The notes under the pieces: generated by a model | The model's database searches: none | What the model saw: only the letters and a program-made list of their open reading frames with translations | Told to the model about the DNA's origin: nothing | Source of the DNA: Marinomonas vulgaris | GTDB lineage: Bacteria; Pseudomonadota; Gammaproteobacteria; Pseudomonadales; Marinomonadaceae | Direction of reading: 5' to 3' | DNA length: 64,000 nt | Assembly (NCBI RefSeq): GCF_018145875.1 | Contig: NZ_JAGSSV010000001.1 | Coordinates: forward strand, 186,001-250,000 | Program-made: the position numbers and the translations under genes | Shown: positions 15,828 through 25,662 of the stretch, piece after piece | Position numbering within the stretch: the first letter of the stretch is position 1 | Layout of the letters: each line of letters starts with the position of its first letter

Positions 15828-16943
15828 ATGAATTGGGAAACAGTACAAGTGTATTTAGGCCTGGGCGACACCTCTATGCACTGGGTCGTTCGGGTTTTTT
15901 TGATCGTTTTAGGCACTTCAATTGTCAACTTTATTGTGACTCGTACCCTATTTCGACTTAATGAACAGCTCGAAAAAACCAAAACACCTTGGGATAATGT
16001 TCTTATTAATGCAGCAAAAAAACCCGTTGGTGCTTTTATTTGGTTAGCGGGTTTAAGCGTTGCGGCTGAAATATCAGGCAAAGAGCTCGACCCCGATTTT
16101 TCGTCGTTAATTCACTCTATTCGAGAAGTGGGCGTCATTGTTCTGCTCACTTGGTTTATTTTGCGCTGTATTTCAGAAAGTGAAAAAGCCCTAACCACTT
16201 CTAGCAAACTCGCCACTAGAATCGACTACACCACCGCCAGCGCGATCAGTAAATTGTTGCGCGCCTCTGTGGTCATCACATCGGCTTTGGTCGTTTTGCA
16301 AACAATGGGCTACAGCATTTCTGGGGTCTTGGCCTTCGGGGGGATCGGTGGTATTGCCGTAGGTTTTGCAGCGAAAGATTTGCTTGCCAATTTTTTTGGT
16401 GGGTTAATGGTGTACCTAGATAGGCCCTTTGCCATTGGCGACTGGATTCGCTCACCTGATCAAGACATCGAAGGCACGGTAGAACACATTGGCTGGCGTC
16501 AAACACGTATTCGGACTTTTCAAAAACGCCCGCTGTACGTGCCTAACTCGACTTTTTCATTAATTTCTGTGGAAAACCCATCGCGCATGACCCACAGACG
16601 CATCAATGAAACCATTGGTGTACGCTACGATGATTTCAGTTTGCTGCCGACCATTTTGGCCGACATCAAGAAAATGGTCGCCGATCACCAAGACCTAGAC
16701 ACAAACGAAACCTACATGGTGAATTTCAACCAGTTTGGCCCTTCGTCGTTGGACTTTTTCATCTATGTGTACACCAAAACCGTAGACTGGCGCACCTACC
16801 ATAATGTGAAACAAGATGTGCTTTTCAAAGCCATGCAAATCATTGAAGCGCACGGCGCCGAAGTCGCTTTCCCAACGCACACGGTCCACATGGCAGACGA
16901 CAGCCGTATGACACTGTCGCCTGAAAGATTACTCACTAAATAA
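15828..16943 (+). CDS. MscS-family mechanosensitive ion channel
   Basis: 371 residues with about four to five membrane helices in the first 190. The pore-lining helix is glycine/alanine rich (VLAFGGIGGIAVGFAAKDLLANFFGG), followed by the beta domain (FAIGDWIRSPDQDIEGTVEHIGWRQTRIRTF) and a cytoplasmic vestibule. The length and the extra N-terminal helices suggest the YnaI/YbdG-like class rather than MscS itself. It should release solutes on hypo-osmotic shock. It is convergent with gph: the stop codons are directly adjacent at 16943/16944 with no room for a separate terminator. Confidence 0.88.
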   Translation: MNWETVQVYLGLGDTSMHWVVRVFLIVLGTSIVNFIVTRTLFRLNEQLEKTKTPWDNVLINAAKKPVGAFIWLAGLSVAAEISGKELDPDFSSLIHSIREVGVIVLLTWFILRCISESEKALTTSSKLATRIDYTTASAISKLLRASVVITSALVVLQTMGYSISGVLAFGGIGGIAVGFAAKDLLANFFGGLMVYLDRPFAIGDWIRSPDQDIEGTVEHIGWRQTRIRTFQKRPLYVPNSTFSLISVENPSRMTHRRINETIGVRYDDFSLLPTILADIKKMVADHQDLDTNETYMVNFNQFGPSSLDFFIYVYTKTVDWRTYHNVKQDVLFKAMQIIEAHGAEVAFPTHTVHMADDSRMTLSPERLLTK

Positions 16944-17624
16944 TTAGACCAGCAACTCAGCCAAATCGTCCATCAAGACATCGGCGCCCAATGCGGCTAG
17001 ATCGATGCCTTGATGGTAACCATAAGTCACCAAGGCGCATTTGAAGCCCGCGTTTTTCGCGGCGTTGAAATCAGTGATGGAGTCGCCAACCATCAGGCAT
17101 TTTTCAGGCAAGGCTTCGATAGATTCACTGCAGTACAGCAGTGGCATAGGAGACGGTTTTTTCTCTTCGAGCGTATCGCCACCAAGTAACCAGCCAAACT
17201 GTTCCGTCAGTTCAAAATGATCCAATATTGGTTTCACAAACACACTGGGCTTGTTGGTGATCAAAGCAACCGGCACACCGTTGTGTTTTAAGGCTTTTAA
17301 CAAGGCTTTCACATTCGGGTATAAGGTGCTTTTGTCGGTCAAATGTGCTCGATAATGCAGCAAGAAAAGACGATACGCTTCTTCGTGCAAACCAGCATCT
17401 AAATGAGCCCATTCCAAAGCCTGATCAATCAGTTTTGTCGCTCCAAAGCCTATCCAGGTGCGCACACGTTCTTCGCCTGCTAAAGGCGCGCCCAGTTCTA
17501 CCAAAAAGGCATCTACCGCCCCCGCAATGTCAGGCACACTGTCCACCAGCGTACCATCAAGGTCCAAGCACACCAGCTCAGGCCAGCCCTCAAACCAAGT
17601 CGAAAAGTAACGTGGTGTTTTCAT
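16944..17624 (-). CDS. gph: Phosphoglycolate phosphatase
   Basis: 226 residues, HAD superfamily. It dephosphorylates 2-phosphoglycolate formed during repair of oxidised DNA ends. Motif I is DLDGTLVDS with the nucleophile Asp, the Thr of motif II is in ALITNKPS, and motif III/IV is GDSITDFNAAKNAG. Its ATG overlaps the TAA of rpe (TAATG), so the two are translationally coupled. In pseudomonad-like genomes the next gene after rpe-gph is often trpE; here the region continues with oppositely oriented mscS instead. Confidence 0.92.
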   Translation of the reverse strand: MKTPRYFSTWFEGWPELVCLDLDGTLVDSVPDIAGAVDAFLVELGAPLAGEERVRTWIGFGATKLIDQALEWAHLDAGLHEEAYRLFLLHYRAHLTDKSTLYPNVKALLKALKHNGVPVALITNKPSVFVKPILDHFELTEQFGWLLGGDTLEEKKPSPMPLLYCSESIEALPEKCLMVGDSITDFNAAKNAGFKCALVTYGYHQGIDLAALGADVLMDDLAELLV

Positions 17625-18295
17625 TAGCGTACACTCGCTAATTCTTTGCGCATGGTATCGATCACCGCTTTGTAGTCGTCTTTACCAAAAATAGCGGAGC
17701 CTGCTACAAAAGTATCGGCACCGGCTCGGGCGATCTCAGCAATGTTCTTTTCACTGACGCCGCCATCCACTTCCAGACGAATATCGTAACCGCTGGCATC
17801 AATCAGAGCACGGGCTTCACGCAGTTTGTCCAATGTACTTGGAATAAAAGACTGACCGCCAAACCCTGGGTTCACCGACATCAGTAACACCATGTCGACT
17901 TTATCCATCACATGCTTCAAGTAATGCAAAGGCGTCGCTGGGTTAAACACTAGACCCGCTTTACAACCACCGTCACGAATCATCTGCAAAGAACGATCAA
18001 TGTGCTCACTGGCTTCTGGGTGAAAGGTAATAATAGAAGCACCCGCCTCGATAAAGTCGCCAATCATGCGATCAACGGGCTTTACCATCAAATGCACATC
18101 AATGTCCGCCGTCACGCCATGCTTGCGCAGAGCTTTACAGACCATAGGCCCAATGGTTAGATTGGGGACATAATGATTATCCATTACATCAAAGTGAATA
18201 ATATCCGCACCTGATTTTAGTACGTTGTCGACCTCTTCACCCAGTCGAGCAAAATCGGCAGACAGGATGGAAGGGGCAATGAGAAAATCATTCAT
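17624..18295 (-). CDS. rpe: Ribulose-phosphate 3-epimerase
   Basis: 223 residues, a TIM barrel. It interconverts ribulose 5-phosphate and xylulose 5-phosphate in the pentose phosphate pathway. Family motifs are [31 protein letters not shown] with a metal-binding Asp, [17 protein letters not shown] and LEVDGGVS. I chose the ATG at 18295 (MNDFLIAPS), with GGAG upstream. Upstream of it is an 88-base gap shared with the divergent DUF3530-like gene. Confidence 0.96.
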   Translation of the reverse strand: MNDFLIAPSILSADFARLGEEVDNVLKSGADIIHFDVMDNHYVPNLTIGPMVCKALRKHGVTADIDVHLMVKPVDRMIGDFIEAGASIITFHPEASEHIDRSLQMIRDGGCKAGLVFNPATPLHYLKHVMDKVDMVLLMSVNPGFGGQSFIPSTLDKLREARALIDASGYDIRLEVDGGVSEKNIAEIARAGADTFVAGSAIFGKDDYKAVIDTMRKELASVR

Positions 18296-18383
18296 ATCTA
18301 ACTCCAGCAGTGACACAATAAAGGCATTAAAATCAAACGTAGCCCCTATTTTACCAAGGCCTTTAATAGAAGTATTGAAAACA

Positions 18384-19370
18384 ATGAAGAAAATTCGCCC
18401 GCTACTTTGTGCCTCTCTCGCCTTGAACTGTTTGGCTACTTCAACCATGACTTGGGCAGAAGAAGCCGGTACGGCGGTCCCTTCAACCAATGACAGCGAC
18501 TCGCTTTATGCGTCCCCTCAACCCCAAAAAAGTCGTCTTGAAGCATTAACATCCTCTTTGTCTATTAGACGTCTCGACCACCAAATACAAACGTTAAACG
18601 CCGACGACACCCCTTTTCTTGCTCTTTATAAGGCCTCTGAAACCTCGTCGACCCAAGGCTGTGTGATTCTGTTGCATGGGGATAATCAACACCCAGATTG
18701 GCCCGATGCCATCGCGCCACTGCGCAATGCCTTACCCCAATACAGCTGGTGTACCTTTTCCATTGAAGTGCCCGATATTATCAAACGAGGACAAGCTATT
18801 AACACAACAGCCACGGCTGACAAAGAGGAAGGAGGAGAAGACACGGACAACGCACAAACGCCCACAGAGTTTGAACTGCCAGATCAAGCGGCGATTTTCG
18901 CCCGCATTCAGGCCACTATAGAGCAAGCTAACGCTCAAGACATGACGCAACTGATATTGTTAGGCTATCGAACCGGCGCCAGTTACGCGCTGACCTTTAC
19001 GGCGCAAAACCCAGACGCTACTCGGGCATTGGCGTTAATCGATATCGATGTGCCAAAACAACAAAACACCGACCCCGTATCAGAATACGAACTGGCTCAA
19101 CGCATTCGTCGCGTTAATCAGCCGGTTTTGGATTATTACGTGATGCGTTCGGGCAGCGAGCAATTTGCTACTTGGCGACAACAAGCCGCGAATCAAAGAG
19201 TGGCCGACAACGCCACTTACCTTCAATTAGACGCCTTGCCAGTTCCCTTATCGGGTGAGGAAAATAAAGCCACGCTGATTCAAACGGTACGAGGCTTTTT
19301 GAAACAACAAACAACACAAATCAATCAACGCAACACCCTTCCCAGCGTAGAAAAAGGGCTTTTTTATTGA
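18384..19370 (+). CDS. DUF3530-like exported alpha/beta-hydrolase-fold protein
   Basis: 328 residues. The N-terminal signal peptide ([18 protein letters not shown]..., cleavage near TWAEE) puts it in the periplasm. An alpha/beta-hydrolase core is visible: an oxyanion-type [12 protein letters not shown] segment (about 96-107) and a nucleophile-elbow region [12 protein letters not shown]. There the usual catalytic Ser position is not a clear GxSxG, so activity is uncertain. An acidic low-complexity stretch (about 150-170) interrupts the core. It is divergent from rpe and converges on djlA with only 5 bases between stop codons. The role is unknown. Confidence 0.7.
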   Translation: MKKIRPLLCASLALNCLATSTMTWAEEAGTAVPSTNDSDSLYASPQPQKSRLEALTSSLSIRRLDHQIQTLNADDTPFLALYKASETSSTQGCVILLHGDNQHPDWPDAIAPLRNALPQYSWCTFSIEVPDIIKRGQAINTTATADKEEGGEDTDNAQTPTEFELPDQAAIFARIQATIEQANAQDMTQLILLGYRTGASYALTFTAQNPDATRALALIDIDVPKQQNTDPVSEYELAQRIRRVNQPVLDYYVMRSGSEQFATWRQQAANQRVADNATYLQLDALPVPLSGEENKATLIQTVRGFLKQQTTQINQRNTLPSVEKGLFY

Positions 19371-19375
19371 CCATA

Positions 19376-20164
19376 TTACTTGCGGGTGTTCTTGATCAGC
19401 TCGTAAGCTGATTGGATTTCTTGAGTGCGCTCTTTGGCCAGTTCGATCATCTCGTCCGGTAATCCTTGCGCGCTGAGTTTGTCTGGGTGGTTTTTGCTCA
19501 TCAGACGGCGGTAGGCTTTTTTGATGTCAGCGTCGCTCATGTCTGGCGTAACGCCCAGCGCTTCATACGCTGCTTTGAGCAGATCTTTCGACCCCATGGC
19601 ATCGGCCGTAGAATAGCCTTTTCTAAAGTGCGCTTGCTGTTTCACTTGCGCATGCAAGGTTTCAAACTCGGCGACCGACACACCCAAATGGGCGCAAACG
19701 TGAGACACAAAAGATTTCTCTTCCACGCTAAAATGACCATCAGCGTAAGCCGATACTAAGAGCACTTCGATCAGGGTGCGAGTCAAGTCACCAGGGCCTA
19801 CCACGGTTTTGAAATTATCCAATACGGTGGTGAGATCAAAATTGGCCGACTTCCCTTCGATGAAGAGTTTTTTCGCTTGATCTTGCGCCGCTGGCGACAA
19901 CAGTAATCGCTGCATAACCGACTGCGCCAATTGAATTTCTGCTTCAGAAACTTGACCATCTGACTTGGCCAACCTTCCCATCAACAAAAACAAGGTGCGG
20001 AAAAAGGTTTCTTGTTGCTGACGAACATTAGCACGACCACGAGCACTGCCAAAAGCACCGCCCGACTGCTTTCTATCGATGAAATTACCAATTATAAAGC
20101 CAACAATGGCACCAAAAAAACCGCCTAAGATGTAGCCTAAAATGGCGCAAACAATTTTCCACAT
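19376..20164 (-). CDS. djlA: Membrane-anchored DnaJ-like co-chaperone DjlA
   Basis: 262 residues. The order is an N-terminal glycine-rich membrane helix (about 3-30), a central TerB-like helical domain (about 55-175) and a C-terminal J domain (about 197-262) with the HPD motif in KNHPDKL. DjlA stimulates DnaK ATPase from the inner membrane and is tied to envelope stress and capsule signalling in enterobacteria. It is divergent from lptD, a neighbourhood conserved in gammaproteobacteria (djlA-lptD-surA). Confidence 0.93.
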   Translation of the reverse strand: MWKIVCAILGYILGGFFGAIVGFIIGNFIDRKQSGGAFGSARGRANVRQQQETFFRTLFLLMGRLAKSDGQVSEAEIQLAQSVMQRLLLSPAAQDQAKKLFIEGKSANFDLTTVLDNFKTVVGPGDLTRTLIEVLLVSAYADGHFSVEEKSFVSHVCAHLGVSVAEFETLHAQVKQQAHFRKGYSTADAMGSKDLLKAAYEALGVTPDMSDADIKKAYRRLMSKNHPDKLSAQGLPDEMIELAKERTQEIQSAYELIKNTRK

Positions 20165-20230
20165 AAAGATATTTCTCCAGAATCGGTAGCCCCTGCAGGC
20201 CTGCTTAGATTATCATTTGTCGTATCACGT

Positions 20231-20257
20231 GGAACCGCTCGTAAAGGCAGTATCCGA
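20231..20257 (+). promoter_or_regulatory. Possible sigma-E-type promoter of lptD
   Basis: GGAACC (20231-20236), a 16-base spacer and TCCGA (20253-20257) resemble the extracytoplasmic stress (RpoE) promoter pattern. lptD is an RpoE target in E. coli. The implied start site near 20264 would favour the ATG at 20294 for lptD. The match is imperfect. Confidence 0.35.
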
Positions 20258-20293
20258 TTCGGACAATAATTATTGATGATAAGTATACCCTGC

Positions 20294-22546
20294 ATGGTTA
20301 AGCATTTACGCACCTACGCCTTATTTTTTCAAAGTCTTTGCATTCTACCTGTTGCACAAGCGCAAACCAATCAATGGGACTGGACGCCACGCGCTTCCCT
20401 CTCCACAGAGCAACAATCGCAACTCAATCAATACTGCCAAGGCGCTTACCTCGATCAATGGACCTCCACCAGCACCAAAGAAACCAAACTCGAAGCCGAT
20501 CTGATTTTTCGAGACAACAAGGGCGTGGTTCACCTAGAAGGTAATGCTGAAATCATCCAGCCATTGTCGACCCTCTCGGCCAACACCATAGACGGCATTC
20601 CGGATGACTACTATCGCGCCACCGGCGATGTCACCGTTCGCAGTAAAGATCAGCTTATTCGCAGTACAGACGGTTATATTTCCAACAACAGCAATCAGCC
20701 GACAGTATTTAATAACGCTAGCTTTTTAAATCATTCCTCAGGCGCTCGCGGCCAAGCCGATTTACTACTGCGCCGCCAAGATGGCGTGGTGTTTATCGAA
20801 GAAGGCTTTTTCACCACCTGTGAACCCAACGAAGAAAGCTGGGCACTGTACGGAAGCTCGATTGAACTGGACACCAATGAAGGCTTTGGTACCGCCAAAC
20901 ACGTGCAAATTCGCATTGCCGACGTACCTATTTTTTACTTCCCTTGGCTTAGATTCCCTCTTGATAACACCCGACAAACTGGCTTTCTTTTCCCTAGCTT
21001 TGGTTACTCTGGCTCCGATGGATTAAGCCTTTCCACACCGTTTTACTGGAACATAGCGCCAAACTACGACGCCACTTTCACGCCTCAATTAATTCAAGAA
21101 AAAGGCGCGGGGATGGATGTAGAACTTCGCCATCTGGGGTCTTACGGTGAAACCACTTACGAGCAGTCGACCTTTTTTGATGACGACGAAGGCGAACAGA
21201 CCTTACTTAAATTCGCCAGTGACCAGACCTTTAACTCGCATTTCAGTGCCGGTGTTTTGTACGAAAGCAACCCCACCGAAGACCTTTATCCAGAAGCCAA
21301 CAGTACCTCTATCGGTGAAAAAGACGATTACGAACGCAGCGTTTACGTCAGTGCCAATAACGGCAACCTCTTAAATAAAGTCACCTATTTAACGTACCAA
21401 ACACCGGATGATGATAACGACAAGCCTTTTGAATGGTTACCACGACTGGACAGCTCCTACCAATATACTCAGTCGTTTTTTGAGTACGACATTGACGCTC
21501 AATACACGGATTTTTATGATCCAGCAGAAGACGATTTTGATGGCCAGCGCACGGTGTTAAATCAAGATATTTCGCTCGATTTTAGCAACGCATGGGGCAG
21601 TATCTCACCGGGTGTATTGGCTCAATACCGTGATTACGACATCAACAGCTACACCACAGATCCAGACAGCACTACCTCTATCAGCCATTTTTCTACCTAT
21701 CTAGATTCGTCGGTCACCTTCGAGCGCAGCTTTGTTCACAACGACAGCGTTTGGCGTCAAACACTGGTGCCGAAGCTCAGCTATTTGCATTCTCCCTATG
21801 AAAATCAAGACGACATCCCTGATTTTGATGCCAGCGAGCCGACCATGACTTACTCGCAAGCCTTTAGCCATACGCGCTTTAATGGTAATGACCGAATTGG
21901 CGACACCGAGCAGGTCACCCTAGGGGTAGAAAGCCGTCTGTATGATGCAAACAATAATGAAAAATGGGCGTTTAAAGCGGGTCAAATCTATTATTTAGAA
22001 GACCGTTATGTTGATATTGATGACGACTCAAGTACAGATTCGCCCGTCGACGACGCCAACCAAAGTGATTTATTAACATCGGTCAGCTACAGCGGCAATC
22101 GTTACACACTCACCACCAACCTTAATTACAACCTAGGGGACGATGAAATCAACCTAGCGCAGTTGGTGGCGTCTATGGAGCCCGTGGACGATGTGAAAGT
22201 AAATTTGAGCTACCTGTATTCGATTAACAACACAGATTCAGACGACGACGCCAAACAAGCTAGCCTTGGCTCGGTGTTGCCGTTAAACCAAAATTGGAGC
22301 CTGTTTACCCAATACACCTACGATTTTCTACTGGAAGACTCGACCAAAGAAATCGTTGGTCTAGGGTATGAAAACTGTTGCATCAAGGTATCATTCAGCT
22401 ACCAAGATTGGCTCGACGATGACGATGTCTCAGACCGAGGCATCTTTTTACAATTTACCCTACGTGGTTTAAGCACGGCTGGTACCGCAAACAGCGAATC
22501 CAGTATTGCCGACACCTATTGGAACCAAGGAAACGTTGGATACTAA
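20294..22546 (+). CDS. lptD: LPS-assembly protein LptD
   Basis: 750 residues. It forms the outer-membrane translocon with LptE that inserts lipopolysaccharide into the outer leaflet. The signal peptide ends near VAQAQ. Residues to about 195 form the periplasmic OstA/LptA-like jellyroll (LEADLIFRDNKGVVHLEGNAEI), and the rest is a large beta-barrel. The four disulfide cysteines of the family are present: Cys in QYCQGAY, Cys in FTTCEPN, and the adjacent pair in YENCCIKV. The start is uncertain. ATG 20294 gives a typical signal peptide, ATG 20276 is 6 codons upstream, and neither has a good Shine-Dalgarno. surA starts 2 bases after the stop. Confidence 0.95.
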   Translation: MVKHLRTYALFFQSLCILPVAQAQTNQWDWTPRASLSTEQQSQLNQYCQGAYLDQWTSTSTKETKLEADLIFRDNKGVVHLEGNAEIIQPLSTLSANTIDGIPDDYYRATGDVTVRSKDQLIRSTDGYISNNSNQPTVFNNASFLNHSSGARGQADLLLRRQDGVVFIEEGFFTTCEPNEESWALYGSSIELDTNEGFGTAKHVQIRIADVPIFYFPWLRFPLDNTRQTGFLFPSFGYSGSDGLSLSTPFYWNIAPNYDATFTPQLIQEKGAGMDVELRHLGSYGETTYEQSTFFDDDEGEQTLLKFASDQTFNSHFSAGVLYESNPTEDLYPEANSTSIGEKDDYERSVYVSANNGNLLNKVTYLTYQTPDDDNDKPFEWLPRLDSSYQYTQSFFEYDIDAQYTDFYDPAEDDFDGQRTVLNQDISLDFSNAWGSISPGVLAQYRDYDINSYTTDPDSTTSISHFSTYLDSSVTFERSFVHNDSVWRQTLVPKLSYLHSPYENQDDIPDFDASEPTMTYSQAFSHTRFNGNDRIGDTEQVTLGVESRLYDANNNEKWAFKAGQIYYLEDRYVDIDDDSSTDSPVDDANQSDLLTSVSYSGNRYTLTTNLNYNLGDDEINLAQLVASMEPVDDVKVNLSYLYSINNTDSDDDAKQASLGSVLPLNQNWSLFTQYTYDFLLEDSTKEIVGLGYENCCIKVSFSYQDWLDDDDVSDRGIFLQFTLRGLSTAGTANSESSIADTYWNQGNVGY

Positions 22547-22548
22547 CC

Positions 22549-23799
22549 ATGAAGTTGCTTTCTTTATTACCCATTTTTTTTATGGCCCTAGTGCCGTTAC
22601 ACACGCTTCACGCCGCGCCCGTTAAAATTGATGGCATCTCCGCCATTGTCGACTCCACTCCAATTTTAGAAAGCGACATTCAAAGCCGTTTTCAGATCGT
22701 CAAAGACCGCATTCCTGGCGGCATAATGACGGACAACGTCCATCGCCAAATTCAAAACCAAATGATCGATGAGCTACTACAAGCCAATTACGCGCGCAAA
22801 GTGGGCATGAGAGCGTCTTCGACAGAAGTGGACAACGCCATTCTTGGCGTGGCTAAAAACATGAAATTGGATCTACAGGGTCTGAAAGATGTATTGGCGA
22901 GTAAAAACATCGACTATGGCCGCTACCGCCAACAAATCGAACAAGAAATTCTCATCAACAACATCAAACGAGACATCATTCGCAAACGCATCGTGATCTC
23001 AGAACAAGAAGTAGACGACTACCTCACCTCAGACACCAGCATCACCAAAGAGAAAGACGAAATTCACCTGCGTCACTTGATTATCCGTGCCAGCAACACA
23101 GAGCAGGCTCAGGCTAGAATTCAACAAATCGCGGACACTATTCAAACGGAAGACGATTTTATTGAGCAAGCCATTGCACATTCAGACGGCTCTTTTGCCA
23201 TCGAAGGCGGCGACTTGGGCTGGCGTCCAATTAACCAATTACCACCGTTGTTTGTTCGCGCCTTTGAAGGCCAAGACGGCCCTCTGATTGGCCCCTTACA
23301 AAGTAATGCCGGCATGCACTTGTTGTGGGTGATCGAAAAACGCTCTCCCAATGTCACCTTGCAGCAACAAACCAAAACTCGTCACATTCTGGTTCGCGCT
23401 AACGAAATTCGTAATCTAGAGCAAACCAAAGAATTGGCCGATGATTTATACAATCAACTGCAAAACGGTGCCGACTTTGCTCAATTGGCAAAAGAATACA
23501 GCGAAGACCAAGGCTCGACCATCCAAGGGGGTGATCTTGGCTGGGTAACACCCGGCACCATGGTGGCTGAATTTGAAAACCAAATGGATCAAACTAACCT
23601 AGGCGACATCAGCAAACCGTTTAAAACCCAGTTTGGCTGGCACATTCTGCAGGTCGAAGGCCGTCGTGAAGCAGACATCAGCGACAAAGTGAAGCGCGCC
23701 AACGCAGAACGTGCGTTAACCGCGCAAAAACAAGATTTGGTCTTGGGCAATTGGCTGGATGAATTACGCGCCGACGCCTTCATTGATATTAAGAAATAA
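22549..23799 (+). CDS. surA: Periplasmic chaperone / peptidyl-prolyl isomerase SurA
   Basis: 416 residues with a signal peptide (cleavage near LHAAPVK). The N-terminal SurA chaperone domain (about 25-165) is followed by two parvulin domains. The first runs from about 165 (HLRHLIIRAS...GGDLGWR), the second from about 275 (KTRHILVRAN...GGDLGWV...KTQFGWHILQV). It escorts outer-membrane proteins, including LptD, to the BAM complex. It begins 2 bases after lptD and precedes pdxA, the order known from enterobacteria. The ATG at 22549 gives a proper signal peptide. Confidence 0.96.
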   Translation: MKLLSLLPIFFMALVPLHTLHAAPVKIDGISAIVDSTPILESDIQSRFQIVKDRIPGGIMTDNVHRQIQNQMIDELLQANYARKVGMRASSTEVDNAILGVAKNMKLDLQGLKDVLASKNIDYGRYRQQIEQEILINNIKRDIIRKRIVISEQEVDDYLTSDTSITKEKDEIHLRHLIIRASNTEQAQARIQQIADTIQTEDDFIEQAIAHSDGSFAIEGGDLGWRPINQLPPLFVRAFEGQDGPLIGPLQSNAGMHLLWVIEKRSPNVTLQQQTKTRHILVRANEIRNLEQTKELADDLYNQLQNGADFAQLAKEYSEDQGSTIQGGDLGWVTPGTMVAEFENQMDQTNLGDISKPFKTQFGWHILQVEGRREADISDKVKRANAERALTAQKQDLVLGNWLDELRADAFIDIKK

Positions 23800-23845
23800 C
23801 ACTTTTTATCCGTAAAAAATGAAAAAACAGCACAAAGAGGATTTC

Positions 23846-24865
23846 ATGGTCAATCAACCGCATAAGGCTTCACCAATCATCGCGATTACTTCAGGCGAGC
23901 CTGCCGGTATTGGCCCTGACATCATTCTGAGCGCACTGAGCGAAACTCAATTTGAGGCCCGCTTGGTGGTACTCGCTGACCCACAGCTGCTGGCGGATCG
24001 CGCCCTCGCGTTGGGTATAGAGATAAACATCGCCTGCCTTGAAGAGGCGAGCCAAGTCGGCGAGCATCAGCAAGGTACTGTTTGCGTACTGCCGATTCCG
24101 CTCGCGACACCAGCAAAAGCCGGGGAACTGGATGTGGCCAACGCACCTTATGTACTCGATACTCTGCGACAAGCCGGAGAAGGCTGCATTGCAGGCCGCT
24201 TTGACGCCATTGTCACACCGCCCGTACATAAAGGGGTTTTGTGCGACACAGGCGTGCACTTTTCAGGTCATACTGAATTTTTCCAAGCACAATGTCAGTC
24301 CCCTCATGTGGTAATGATGCTGGCCACTGAGGCCATGAAAGTTGCCTTGGTTACGACTCATTTGCCTTTAAAAGACGTGTCTGACGCTATTACGGAACAA
24401 AGCATCAGTCGAGTGGTTCGAGCGCTGCATCAGGATTTACAGGCACGTTTTGGCATTGCACATCCGCGCATTTTAGTTTGTGGACTGAATCCTCACGCAG
24501 GGGAAGACGGCCATTTAGGCAAAGAAGAAATTGAGGTCATTACGCCGACGCTCGACGCCTTGCGCCAAGAAGGCCTCGATCTTATCGGCCCCTTGCCAGC
24601 CGATACCCTTTTCACACCAAAGTATTTAGACCACGCAGATTGCGCCTTGGCCATGTACCACGATCAAGGTCTACCTGTGCTAAAATATTCTGGTTTTGGT
24701 AACGCCGTTAACATTACCCTCGGCTTACCCATAATACGAACTTCTGTCGACCACGGCACAGCAATCGATTTAGCTGGCACAGGCAAAGCACACAACGGCA
24801 GCCTGAAAGTGGCCATTCAACATGCTATTAACATGGCAAATAACGCGAAAAAGTTTTCTAAATGA
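23846..24865 (+). CDS. pdxA: 4-hydroxythreonine-4-phosphate dehydrogenase
   Basis: 339 residues. It oxidises 4-phosphohydroxy-L-threonine with NAD in the DXP-dependent pyridoxal phosphate pathway. Motifs include TSGEPAGIGPDI, the metal-ligand histidines in SGHTEFF, NPHAGEDGHLG and YHDQGLPVLKY, and SVDHGTAIDLAGTG. The ATG at 23846 is preferred because AGAGG lies 5 bases upstream; an ATG at 23819 would add nine residues. The stop overlaps the rsmA start as ATGA, so translation is coupled. Confidence 0.95.
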   Translation: MVNQPHKASPIIAITSGEPAGIGPDIILSALSETQFEARLVVLADPQLLADRALALGIEINIACLEEASQVGEHQQGTVCVLPIPLATPAKAGELDVANAPYVLDTLRQAGEGCIAGRFDAIVTPPVHKGVLCDTGVHFSGHTEFFQAQCQSPHVVMMLATEAMKVALVTTHLPLKDVSDAITEQSISRVVRALHQDLQARFGIAHPRILVCGLNPHAGEDGHLGKEEIEVITPTLDALRQEGLDLIGPLPADTLFTPKYLDHADCALAMYHDQGLPVLKYSGFGNAVNITLGLPIIRTSVDHGTAIDLAGTGKAHNGSLKVAIQHAINMANNAKKFSK

Positions 24866-25662
24866 GCAAACCACAAGGCCATAAGGCCAGAAAAAGATTC
24901 GGTCAAAACTTCCTTCATGATCATGGTGTAATTCGTCGTATTGTGGCGTGCATTGGCCCTAAAAAAGGCCAACGCCTTGTCGAAATCGGGCCAGGTAAAG
25001 GCGCGCTCACCGAAGGCATCATCAGCGTCACTGAGCGCATGGATGTGGTGGAACTCGACCGCGATTTGATCCCTATTCTAAAAGTGAACCTATTTCGTTA
25101 CCCAGACCTCACGGTTCACGAAGCCGACGCCATGAAGTTTGATTTTCGATCTTTGAAAACTGACGAGCAGTCTATTCGAGTAGTGGGCAACCTGCCTTAC
25201 AACATCTCAACGCCGCTTATTTTTCACCTGTTAAGCCAAGCCGACGTTATTGAAGACATGCATTTCATGTTGCAAAAAGAAGTGGTTGACCGCTTAGCGG
25301 CGCGTCCAGGCGACAGTCTTTATGGACGTTTGAGTGTGATGGCGCAATATTACTGCGCCGTAGAATCTCTGTTTATTGTCGGGCCAGAGTCCTTTGACCC
25401 TGCGCCTAAAGTGGATTCCGCCATTGTCAGAATGACGCCTCACAAAGTCTTGCTGCATCCGGTGGACAACGTTAAAAAGCTCGAAGACATGGTTCGTGTT
25501 GGCTTTCAACAACGCCGTAAGACCTTACGCAACAACTACAAAGGAGTGCTGGACAATGACGACTTCGCGGCTTTGAGCATCGACCCGACTTTGCGCCCAG
25601 AAAGACTCGACGTGGAAGACTTCGTTCGCATCACGAATTACGTGCTTAAAAAGGAAGCTTAA
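24862..25662 (+). CDS. rsmA: 16S rRNA dimethyladenosine transferase (A1518/A1519)
   Basis: 266 residues, also known as KsgA. It dimethylates two adjacent adenines in helix 45 of 16S rRNA late in 30S assembly. The SAM-binding site is EIGPGKGALT (about residues 41-50), and the catalytic motif is NLPYNIS (about 112-118). The N-terminal FGQNFLHDHGVI is typical. It overlaps pdxA by 4 bases and abuts apaG with no gap, part of the conserved pdxA-rsmA-apaG-apaH string. Confidence 0.97.
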   Translation: MSKPQGHKARKRFGQNFLHDHGVIRRIVACIGPKKGQRLVEIGPGKGALTEGIISVTERMDVVELDRDLIPILKVNLFRYPDLTVHEADAMKFDFRSLKTDEQSIRVVGNLPYNISTPLIFHLLSQADVIEDMHFMLQKEVVDRLAARPGDSLYGRLSVMAQYYCAVESLFIVGPESFDPAPKVDSAIVRMTPHKVLLHPVDNVKKLEDMVRVGFQQRRKTLRNNYKGVLDNDDFAALSIDPTLRPERLDVEDFVRITNYVLKKEA

